The position numbers were made by a program, and so were the translations under genes. Positions 1 through 4,741 of a stretch of DNA of 6,215 nucleotides are shown here, in pieces. The stretch lies in contig CAZNWE010000136.1 of NCBI GenBank assembly GCA_964576715.1, forward strand, positions 1 through 6,215, given 5' to 3'. Position 1 is the stretch's first letter. Every line of letters begins with the position of its first letter. The notes beneath the pieces are model-generated. The model ran no database searches and had not been told where the DNA came from. It saw nothing but the letters and a program-made list of their open reading frames with translations. The stretch comes from SLRI01 sp964576715 (lineage in GTDB: Bacteria > Pseudomonadota > Alphaproteobacteria > Geminicoccales > Geminicoccaceae).

Positions 1-446
1 GGCGGGCGCATGCGCACGACTTCATCCTCGAGCTCGAGGACCAGAAGGGGCGGCGCGGCTACGACGCCTTCGTCGGCGAGCGCGGGGTCAAGCTCTCGGG
101 TGGGCAGCGACAGCGAATCGCGATCGCCAGGGTGCTCTTGAAGAACGCGCCGATCCTGGTGCTCGACGAGGCGACCTCGGCCTTGGATTCCGAGGTGGAG
201 GCGGCGATCCAGGAGCAGCTCGAAACACTCATGGAGGGCAAGACGGTGATCGCCATCGCCCACCGGCTCTCGACCATCGCCATGCTCGATCGCCTCGTGG
301 TCATGGACCAGGGGCGGATCGTCGAGACCGGCAGCCACCAGGAGCTGGTCGCCGCCGACGGCCTCTATGCGTCGCTCTGGCGGCGGCAGTCGGGCGGCAT
401 GCTCTGTGTCGAGCCGCCGGCCGAGGTGGTCAGAGCGGCGGAGTAG
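1..446 (+). CDS. ABC transporter, ATP-binding/permease protein, C-terminal part of the nucleotide-binding domain (5' end outside the window)
   Basis: The reading frame is open from base 3 (147 residues visible) and ends at TAG 444-446. Seen directly: the ABC signature LSGGQRQR (visible residues 31-38), Walker B ILVLDEATSALD about 17 residues later, and the H-loop AIAHRLSTI. These come in the correct order and spacing for an exporter-type ABC ATPase. The sequence before the signature, with GYDAFVGERG, is typical of half-size MsbA/MdlB/Atm1-like exporters, in which a six-helix permease domain precedes this domain. The protein would hydrolyse ATP at the cytoplasmic face of the inner membrane to drive export; the substrate cannot be told from this part. 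Walker A, the Q-loop and the membrane domain lie upstream of the window. The DUF2177-type gene starts one base after the stop, so the two are probably co-transcribed. The family is certain; the subfamily is not. Confidence 0.93.
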   Translation, partial: RAHAHDFILELEDQKGRRGYDAFVGERGVKLSGGQRQRIAIARVLLKNAPILVLDEATSALDSEVEAAIQEQLETLMEGKTVIAIAHRLSTIAMLDRLVVMDQGRIVETGSHQELVAADGLYASLWRRQSGGMLCVEPPAEVVRAAE

Positions 447-447
447 G

Positions 448-846
448 ATGCAGCTGACGATCGCCTACCTCGCCACGCTCGTCGTCTTTTCGATCGTTGA
501 CACGCTCTGGCTCGGCGTGGTGGCGCGGGGCTTTTACCGGGCCGAGCTCGGCGATCTCCTGGCACCCGAGGTCAGGCTCTGGGCCGCCGTACTCTTCTAT
601 CTCGTCTATGCGGCCGGCATCGTCGTCTTCGCGGTTCTGCCGGCGATTCGCGCGGAGAGCCTGGTTACGGCGCTGGTGATGGGGGCGCTCTTCGGCTTTT
701 TCGCCTACGCCACCTACGACCTCACCAATCTCGCCACCTTGCGCGACTGGCCGCTCAGGATGAGTGTCGTCGACATGGCCTGGGGGACGGTGCTCACCGC
801 CGGCGGTGCCGTGGCTGGCAGCATGGCCGCGCGGCTGGCCGGCTAG
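448..846 (+). CDS. DUF2177 family integral membrane protein
   Basis: This ORF encodes 132 residues and is very hydrophobic, with four predicted membrane segments at about residues 3-25, 44-66, 70-90 and 105-128. It carries DTLWLG in the first segment, the polar-aromatic stretch YATYDLTNLATLRDWP (about 87-102) and DMAWGT (109-114). I recognise these as the conserved blocks of the DUF2177 family, small inner-membrane proteins of unknown biochemical function. The length is normal for the family. The start at 448 is chosen because it begins one base after the upstream ABC transporter stop, has GGAG at 440-443 as a ribosome binding site, and opens directly into the first membrane helix. The longer reading frame from 367 overlaps the ABC gene and is unlikely. 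Translational coupling to the transporter is plausible, but a functional link is only inference. Confidence 0.8.
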   Translation: MQLTIAYLATLVVFSIVDTLWLGVVARGFYRAELGDLLAPEVRLWAAVLFYLVYAAGIVVFAVLPAIRAESLVTALVMGALFGFFAYATYDLTNLATLRDWPLRMSVVDMAWGTVLTAGGAVAGSMAARLAG

Positions 847-890
847 TCGGGGCGAGAAGCGGCGACGGCGATCCGGGCCGGGCCGGGCCG

Positions 891-1088
891 CTATGCAGCG
901 CCGAGCAGGACGATGCCGGCGACGATGGCGCCGGTGATGCCGAGCGGTACGATGATGCTCTTGGCGGAGCGCTTCGAGCGGGCGAGCAGCCGCTGGCGCT
1001 CGAACGGGCAACGCCAATCGGCGAGCCACGCGCGTTGGCGCCTGAACCGCTGTCGTCGCTGATCCGGATGGAGGGGTTTCCAGCCCAT
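891..1088 (-). CDS. Possible small basic protein with a C-terminal membrane segment (unrecognised)
   Basis: An ATG at 1088-1086 opens 65 codons ending at TAG 893-891. The first 43 residues are very basic (11 Arg, 3 Lys) and contain three Trp. Residues 45-65 form one hydrophobic helix (SIIVPLGITGAIVAGIVLLGAA) running to the last residue. Codons in the last 45 positions end mostly in G or C (atc, ctc, gtc, ggc, gcc), as in the real genes here, which supports coding; the first 20 codons do so much less. GGCGAG lies about 9 bases upstream of the start as a weak ribosome binding site. If real, it would be a tail-anchored or single-pass protein with a cytoplasmic basic head, convergent with the DUF2177 gene. 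I do not recognise it. It could also be a gene remnant or a chance ORF, and the true start may be further in. Confidence 0.33.
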   Translation of the reverse strand: MGWKPLHPDQRRQRFRRQRAWLADWRCPFERQRLLARSKRSAKSIIVPLGITGAIVAGIVLLGAA

Positions 1089-1120
1089 CGAATGGTCTCG
1101 CCACCGTCTTGCCGCACATG

Positions 1121-1170
1121 ACCTAAGGTCTGGTGACGCCGATACCAGACCGGCGTCACCAAGCCTAGGT
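1121..1170. repeat. Nested, mutually exclusive inverted repeats
   Basis: An 11-bp perfect inverted repeat, TGGTGACGCCG (1131-1141) with CGGCGTCACCA (1151-1161), surrounds a 9-base loop. It overlaps a second perfect 8-bp inverted repeat, GGTCTGGT (1127-1134) with ACCAGACC (1144-1151), which also has a 9-base loop. The two stems share bases, so only one can form at a time. ACCTA (1121-1125) and TAGGT (1166-1170) can close an outer stem around the larger one. No T-run follows on either strand, so a simple intrinsic terminator is unlikely. An operator, a structured leader or a small mobile/repetitive element are open alternatives. Confidence 0.6.
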
Positions 1171-1266
1171 GGAGCGCGGGCCAGCGTCCGTCGAGCAGCG
1201 GCTACTGGCGGCAATCGCCGCCGGCCGTCTCCTGAACGCGAGCTTCCGCAAAAGGGTCGATGGGGA

Positions 1267-1289
1267 CTGGGGAAGATCATCTTCCCCAG
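1267..1289. promoter_or_regulatory. Perfect 23-bp palindrome upstream of msrP, candidate operator
   Basis: The arms CTGGGGAAGAT (1267-1277) and ATCTTCCCCAG (1279-1289) are exact reverse complements around a single central base, C1278. Dyads of this length with a one-base centre suit binding by a homodimeric regulator better than an RNA hairpin, because the loop would have to open several base pairs. It lies about 100 bases before the msrP start. No T-run follows on the plus strand. The palindrome is seen directly; the operator role is inferred. Confidence 0.45.
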
Positions 1290-1391
1290 CCGCTTGCCTG
1301 CAGGTCCGTGGCCAGGCCTCGCGGGCCCTTGACTTGTCGTGCCGTCCGTCGGGCTCTAGTTCCCGCGTTGTGCTAGCCGGAGGATGGCAGG

Positions 1392-2399
1392 ATGCTGACG
1401 CGATCGCGCAAGGGGTGGGAGTTGCCGGAGAGTGCAGCGACGCCGAAGCCGGTTTATCTGAACCGGCGCAAGGTTCTGGCGGCCGGCGGTGCGGGGGCGA
1501 TGCTGGCCGCCGTGCCCGGTGCGGGCTGGCTCATGGGTGGCGGTGGCGGTGGCGGCAGCCAACCGGCGGGCGTGGCGATGGCCGACGAGGCGCCGATCGC
1601 GCCCGAGCTCTATCCGGCGCCATTGAACGAGGCGTACGAGCTGGATCGGCCGCTGACCGATCCGGAATTGGCCACGACCTACAACAATTTCTACGAATTC
1701 GGCTCGCACAAGAATATCTCGATGGCGGCCCAGGCGCTGCGGCTGCGGCCCTGGACGGTGACGATCGACGGCATGGTCGAGGCCGAGATCGTCATCGATG
1801 CGGAGGAGCTCATCCGCCGGATGCCGATCGAGGAGCGGCTTTATCGGCTGCGCTGCGTCGAGGCCTGGGCGATGGCGGTGCCGTGGACCGGCTTTCCACT
1901 GGCAGCCCTGGTGGATTTTGCCCGGCCGCTGTCATCTGCACAATTTTTGGTCATGACAACTTTCGAGGACAGTTCGCAGGCACCGGGCCAGCGCCAGTTC
2001 TGGTATCCCTGGCCGTATGTCGAGGGGCTGACCATGGCCGAGGCGACCAACGAGCTCGCGTTCATCGCGACCGGCATCTACGGCGAGCCGATGCCCCGGC
2101 AGAACGGGGCGCCGTTGCGTTTGGCGGTGCCCTGGAAGTACGGCTTCAAGTCGATCAAGTCGCTGGTCCGCTTCACCTTCACCGACCAGCGACCGGTCAG
2201 CTTCTGGGAGGAGATCGCCGGCAACGAGTACGGGTTCTGGGCGAACGTGAACCCGGACGTGCCGCATCCGCGCTGGAGCCAGGCGACCGAACGGGTGCTG
2301 GGCTCGGACGAAAAGGTGCCGACCCAACTGTTCAATGGCTATGCCGAGTATGTCGCCCACCTTTATCAAGGGCTCGAGGGCGAGCAGCTCTTCATGTAG
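1392..2399 (+). CDS. msrP: MsrP, protein-methionine-sulfoxide reductase, molybdopterin catalytic subunit (YedY)
   Basis: MsrP is a periplasmic Mo-molybdopterin enzyme that reduces methionine sulfoxide in oxidised envelope proteins, receiving electrons from the quinone pool through the haem membrane protein MsrQ. The 335-residue product matches the length of E. coli MsrP (about 334). Seen directly: a twin-arginine signal with RR at residues 25-26 (NRRKVLA), followed by an Ala/Gly-rich hydrophobic stretch; YNNFYEFG (97-104); LRCVEAWAMAVPW (153-165), whose Cys155 corresponds to the Mo-coordinating Cys of the family; PWKYGFKSIKS (247-257); HPRWSQATER (292-301) and LFNGYAE (313-319). Seven consecutive glycines (49-55) end the signal region. 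The start at 1392 is supported by GGAGG at 1379-1383 with an 8-base spacer and by the usual n-region length before RR. No MsrQ gene follows, since the next genes are on the other strand. No plus-strand terminator is visible after the stop. Confidence 0.97.
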   Translation: MLTRSRKGWELPESAATPKPVYLNRRKVLAAGGAGAMLAAVPGAGWLMGGGGGGGSQPAGVAMADEAPIAPELYPAPLNEAYELDRPLTDPELATTYNNFYEFGSHKNISMAAQALRLRPWTVTIDGMVEAEIVIDAEELIRRMPIEERLYRLRCVEAWAMAVPWTGFPLAALVDFARPLSSAQFLVMTTFEDSSQAPGQRQFWYPWPYVEGLTMAEATNELAFIATGIYGEPMPRQNGAPLRLAVPWKYGFKSIKSLVRFTFTDQRPVSFWEEIAGNEYGFWANVNPDVPHPRWSQATERVLGSDEKVPTQLFNGYAEYVAHLYQGLEGEQLFM

Positions 2400-2519
2400 G
2401 GCGGGACCTTTGATCTACGGTGAGGTCTTGTAGAACAAGTGCTTTGTGCAAGATTCGCGTCGCGACAGCTTGACGCGGCAGGTGTTAGGGCGTACTCACA
2501 ATTTAAGCACACGATGCGC

Positions 2520-2548
2520 AAAAAAAGAGCCGGGTCCGAAGACCCGGC
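2520..2548 (-). terminator. Intrinsic (Rho-independent) terminator for leftward transcription
   Basis: On the minus strand GCCGGGTC pairs perfectly with GACCCGGC (plus 2541-2548 and 2529-2536) around the extra-stable tetraloop TTCG. The stem is followed by TC and then seven T residues (plus-strand A-run 2520-2526). It would end transcripts of the LysR gene or of the candidate small RNA. On the plus strand the stem is followed by CAAGTAG, with no T-run, so it is not a good terminator for msrP. Confidence 0.9.
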
Positions 2549-2641
2549 CAAGTAGATCAGGGAGGCTAAATGTCTGAGAGAGAGCTTCCGTAGGAACCCC
2601 TCGCGAACGGCACCGAACGTCCCGCTCGAGCACCCCAGAGG

Positions 2642-2683
2642 GCACTGCAGCAAGACGCTCAGAGCACCGTCTTGCTGCACTGC
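2642..2683 (-). repeat. Strong hairpin, 12 bp perfect plus 3 bp beyond one mismatch
   Basis: TGCAGCAAGACG (2646-2657) and CGTCTTGCTGCA (2668-2679) are perfect reverse complements with a 10-base loop. Beyond a C/C mismatch (2645/2680), three more pairs form (2642-2644 with 2681-2683). No T-run follows on either strand, so it is not a terminator. It is placed as the 5' structural element of the candidate small RNA. Confidence 0.8.
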
Positions 2684-2685
2684 AA

Positions 2686-2714
2686 TAACTAATGTGGCCT
2701 GTGGTGGTTGACCA
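2686..2714 (-). promoter_or_regulatory. Weak candidate promoter for the small RNA
   Basis: On the minus strand, TGGTCA (2714-2709, four of six matches to TTGACA) and TAGTTA (2691-2686, poor -10) are separated by 17 bases. This would start RNA near 2679, at the foot of the 12-bp hairpin. The match is weak, as would be expected for an activator-dependent promoter, but it may be chance in this more AT-rich stretch. Confidence 0.2.
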
Positions 2715-2719
2715 GCCCC

Positions 2720-2752
2720 TTTTTGCATGGGCAGCCATTTTTTTTTGCATGG
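2720..2752. repeat. Pair of 11-bp direct repeats spaced 22 bp apart
   Basis: TTTTTGCATGG occurs at 2720-2730 and again at 2742-2752, start-to-start 22 bp, about two helical turns. On the minus strand the copies read CCATGCAAAAA and lie just upstream of the weak candidate promoter of the small RNA. Phased repeats at this position suit an activator site, possibly for the neighbouring LysR protein. Part of each repeat is a T-run, which weakens its significance; the second copy continues a run of nine T. Confidence 0.5.
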
Positions 2753-2788
2753 CACAAATGTACCGAGGCTGCCGGTGACCGGATCAGC

Positions 2789-3691
2789 TCACCAGACCGC
2801 CTGCGCCGCCACCTTTTCCAGCAGGAAATCGCGGAACACCGCGACCCGCTTGGAGGCGCGAAGCTCTTCGGGGTAGACGAAGTAGGCTGTGAAGCTCGGC
2901 CCTTCGAGCGTCGGCAGCACGACCTTGAGATTGGGGTTGGTGCTGCCGAGATAGTCGGGCAGCGAGGCTAGCCCCACCCCGCACTCGCAGGCGCGCAGCA
3001 TGCCGAACACGTTGTTGATGATCATCGTCGGTTGGCGGCTGTGCACCTCGTCCTCGTCCCGACCGGCGGCGAGGATCCAATTCAGGCTCGGCACCGGTGG
3101 TTGATGGTGCGCGCCGTAGGCGATCAGGCAGTGATGGTCCAGATCATCGGCACTCTCGAGCCGAGCGTTGCCCGCGAGGTACCTGTCGCTGCCGTAGATG
3201 TGGGTGTGAACGGTCATCAGCCGGCGCTGGATCAGGTCTGGCTGGGTCGGCCGCTGCAGGCGGATGGCGACGTCGGCCTGCCGCATGGCGAGATCGACCT
3301 CGCTGTCCGTGGCGACCAGCTCGAGCGTGATCTCGGGATAGCGGGCGCGGAAGTCGTAGAGGTGCGAGGTCAGCCAGACGGTGCCGAGCCCGACCGTCGT
3401 GTTGATCCGCAGGTGCCCCGCCGCCTCGTCGCGGACCTCGCCCAGCGTCGTCTCGGCGGCAGCGATTTTCCGCGCCACCGCCTCGGCGGTCTCGAGCAGG
3501 ATCTCGCCCTGCTCGGTGAGGATCAGGCCGCGGGCATGCCGGTGGAAGAGCGGCGTGCCGATGGTCTCCTCGAGGGCGCCGATCTGCCGGCTGATCGCCG
3601 ACTGGCTGAGGCCGAGGCGGTCGGCGGCCTTGGTGAAGCTGCCGGCGCCCGCCACGGCGTGAAAGATCCGGATCCGATCCCAGTCGATCAT
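2789..3691 (-). CDS. LysR-family transcriptional regulator, LsrB/VtlR-like, downstream of trxB
   Basis: The 300-residue product has normal LysR length. Residues 1-65 form the winged helix-turn-helix domain (MIDWDRIRIFHAV, GSFTKAADRLGLSQSAISRQIGALE, then LFHRHARGLILTEQGE). Residues of about 90-295 form the two-lobed periplasmic-binding-fold effector domain (INTTVGLGTVWL, DLAMRQADVAIRLQRPTQPDLIQRRL, GVGLASLPDYLG). The start at 3691 is supported by GGGGAGGG seven bases upstream. The N-terminal sequence and the position directly after trxB resemble S. meliloti LsrB and Brucella VtlR, regulators of envelope functions, redox homeostasis and small RNAs. The assignment is from memory, so no symbol is given. 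Cys188, Cys235 and Cys237 are present; the CxC pair (ACECG) could be redox-sensitive. It lies 56 bases after trxB and is probably the last gene of its operon, ahead of the terminator at 2520-2548. Confidence 0.92.
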   Translation of the reverse strand: MIDWDRIRIFHAVAGAGSFTKAADRLGLSQSAISRQIGALEETIGTPLFHRHARGLILTEQGEILLETAEAVARKIAAAETTLGEVRDEAAGHLRINTTVGLGTVWLTSHLYDFRARYPEITLELVATDSEVDLAMRQADVAIRLQRPTQPDLIQRRLMTVHTHIYGSDRYLAGNARLESADDLDHHCLIAYGAHHQPPVPSLNWILAAGRDEDEVHSRQPTMIINNVFGMLRACECGVGLASLPDYLGSTNPNLKVVLPTLEGPSFTAYFVYPEELRASKRVAVFRDFLLEKVAAQAVW

Positions 3692-3707
3692 CGTCGTGCC
3701 CTCCCCG

Positions 3708-3723
3708 GCCGGCCAATGCCGGC
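3708..3723 (-). repeat. Short hairpin in the trxB-LysR spacer
   Basis: GCCGGC (3708-3713) and GCCGGC (3718-3723) can pair around a 4-base loop, just upstream of the LysR ribosome binding site on the transcript. There is no T-run, so it is not an intrinsic terminator. It may tune LysR expression relative to trxB or protect mRNA ends, but a 6-bp GC-rich dyad may also arise by chance in this GC-rich DNA. Confidence 0.3.
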
Positions 3724-3747
3724 ACCCGTCGCCCGGCAGGGCGCGGC

Positions 3748-4692
3748 TTATTCCTGCTCGGCCAGATAGCGTTCCGCCTCGAGGGCGGCCATGCAGCCCG
3801 AGCCGGCGGCAGTCACGGCTTGACGATAGATCTTGTCCTGGACGTCGCCGGCGGCGAACACGCCGGGTACGCTGGTGCATGTGCTGTCCGGGGCGGTCAG
3901 GATGTAGCCGTCCGGATCGATGTCGAGCTGGCCCTTGAACAGCCCGGTCGCCGGATCGTGGCCGATGGCGATGAACAGGCCGTCGACGGCGAGCCGGCTC
4001 GCGGCCCCGGTCCTGACGTTTTCGAGCTCGAGGCCGGTGACGGTCTTCGGCTCGGTCGTGCCGACCACCGCCTTGACCACGTGGTCCCAAAGGACCTCGA
4101 TCTTCGGGTTCTTCAACAGGCGGCCCTGCAGCGTCTGATCGGCACGGAGCGCATCGCGGCGATGGATCAGGGTGACCTTCTCGCACATCTGGGCGAGGTA
4201 GAGCGCTTCCTCGACCGCGGTGTTGCCGCCGCCGACCACGGCCACCGGCCGGTTCTTGAAGAAGAAGCCGTCGCAGGTGGCGCAGGCCGAGACCCCGTGG
4301 CCCATAAAGGCCGCCTCGGAGTCCAGGCCCAGCCAGCGGGCGACGGCACCCGTGGCGATCACCAGGGCATCGGCGATGTAGACGTCGCCACTATCGGCCT
4401 TGGCGCGGAACGGCGGGCCCTCGAGATTGACCTCGGTGACGATGTCGAAGACGAGCTCGGCACCGCAATGCGCGGCCTGCGCCGCCATCTGCTCCATCAG
4501 CCACGGGCCCTGGATCGGCAGGGCGAAGCCAGGGTAGTTCTCGACCTCCGTGGTGATCGAAAGTTGGCCGCCGGGCTGCAGGCCCTGTACCAGGATCGGC
4601 GCGAGGTTGGCGCGCGCGGCATAGATGGCGGCGGTATAGCCGGCCGGGCCCGAGCCGATGATCAACAGCCGGGTGCGCCGTTCGCTTGCCAT
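3748..4692 (-). CDS. trxB: Thioredoxin reductase (NADPH), TrxB
   Basis: TrxB is a cytoplasmic FAD enzyme that passes electrons from NADPH to oxidised thioredoxin. The 314-residue product has the normal length of the low-molecular-weight bacterial type. Seen in order: the FAD-binding GSGPAG (residues 13-18), GGQLSITTEVENYPGF (41-56), the redox-active CATC (137-140) followed by DGFFF, the NADPH-binding GGGNTA (154-159) and HRRD (177-180), and the C-terminal FAD contact FAAGDVQDKIYRQAVTAAGSG (279-299). All catalytic elements are intact. The start at 4692 places the FAD motif at the usual distance; the ribosome binding site before it is weak. It follows greA by 49 bases with no visible terminator, and precedes the LysR gene by 56 bases. 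A ferredoxin-NADP reductase of the same fold is excluded by the CATC motif. Confidence 0.97.
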   Translation of the reverse strand: MASERRTRLLIIGSGPAGYTAAIYAARANLAPILVQGLQPGGQLSITTEVENYPGFALPIQGPWLMEQMAAQAAHCGAELVFDIVTEVNLEGPPFRAKADSGDVYIADALVIATGAVARWLGLDSEAAFMGHGVSACATCDGFFFKNRPVAVVGGGNTAVEEALYLAQMCEKVTLIHRRDALRADQTLQGRLLKNPKIEVLWDHVVKAVVGTTEPKTVTGLELENVRTGAASRLAVDGLFIAIGHDPATGLFKGQLDIDPDGYILTAPDSTCTSVPGVFAAGDVQDKIYRQAVTAAGSGCMAALEAERYLAEQE

Positions 4693-4741
4693 TGGACGTG
4701 TCCGATCCGGTTGAAACGATCAGGGGGCCGAGCGGGGCGGG

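Larger units (their letters stand above)
847..1391. other. Intergenic region of about 545 bases between the DUF2177 gene and msrP
   Basis: No reading frame here looks like a known protein family. The contents I can support are a possible small minus-strand membrane-protein ORF (891-1088), a nested inverted repeat (1121-1170), a perfect 23-bp palindrome (1267-1289) and the msrP ribosome binding site GGAGG (1379-1383). A short tandem run of the unit CCGGG lies at 873-890. There is no obvious intrinsic terminator after the DUF2177 gene: no stem followed by a T-run is visible on the plus strand. Confidence 0.6.
2520..2683 (-). ncRNA. Candidate small RNA of about 160 nt (or structured 3' UTR of the LysR gene)
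   Basis: Read on the minus strand, this stretch begins with a long hairpin (2683-2642) and passes through about 90 bases of less structured sequence. That includes a CU-repeat and CCUCCC near 2580-2559. It ends in an ideal intrinsic terminator (2548-2520). Strong 5' hairpin, pyrimidine-rich unpaired anti-SD segment and terminator is the usual layout of trans-acting alphaproteobacterial sRNAs. No plausible protein is encoded. The adjacent LysR regulator resembles LsrB/VtlR, whose relatives in Rhizobiales are known to activate AbcR-type sRNAs, so an sRNA here would make sense; that link is inference. The alternative is that the region is only the 3' UTR of the LysR mRNA, since no other terminator separates the two. 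I do not recognise a known Rfam family. Confidence 0.4.
2400..2788. other. Convergent intergenic region between msrP and the LysR gene
   Basis: About 390 bases, visibly less GC-rich than the flanks, with no convincing protein-coding frame. The part at 2400-2519 shows nothing firm beyond a weak CGCGTC/GACGCG inverted repeat (2456-2461, 2472-2477). The part at 2520-2752 holds, on the minus strand, an intrinsic terminator, a strong hairpin, an anti-Shine-Dalgarno-like motif and a pair of direct repeats, all listed separately as parts of a candidate small RNA. Between the LysR stop and that hairpin I see no other terminator. Confidence 0.6.

Noticed and set aside
873..890. Tandem CCGGG units
   Set aside because: Fewer than four copies of a 5-base GC unit in very GC-rich DNA; likely chance.
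1329..1360. TTGACT at 1329-1334 as the -35 of an msrP promoter
   Set aside because: The -35 match is good, but the best -10-like hexamer (TCTAGT at 1355-1360) sits 20 bases away, outside the usual spacing. Left unassigned.
1169..2413. Plus-strand reading frame of 414 codons overlapping msrP in another frame
   Set aside because: Low-complexity Arg/Gly/Ala translation without motifs. The msrP frame is unambiguous.
2470..2498. TTGACG with TACTCA 17 bases downstream as a plus-strand promoter
   Set aside because: The -10 matches only two consensus positions, and no plus-strand gene follows.
2561..2593. Plus-strand GGAGG, then ATG at 2570 and a 7-codon frame (MSERELP)
   Set aside because: It has an ideal ribosome binding site and spacing, but the frame is only seven codons and is the exact complement of the anti-SD motif of the candidate sRNA. 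No promoter or attenuator structure supports a leader peptide.
2711..2746. Plus-strand T-runs (five and nine T) as a possible msrP terminator
   Set aside because: Only a 4-bp GCCC/GGGC pairing precedes the nine-T run, with five bases in between. That is not a convincing terminator stem.
2496..2755. Minus-strand reading frames of 84 and 129 codons between msrP and the LysR gene
   Set aside because: They run through the hairpin and terminator, resemble no family and have no coding-like codon pattern. A non-coding RNA or UTR fits better.
3032..3769. Plus-strand reading frame of 245 codons opposite the LysR gene
   Set aside because: Antisense shadow; the minus strand encodes a complete LysR protein with a good ribosome binding site.
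3692..4186. N-terminal extension of the LysR frame (to 465 residues)
   Set aside because: The extra residues are an out-of-frame reading of trxB. The LysR helix-turn-helix begins right after the ATG at 3691, which has a strong ribosome binding site.
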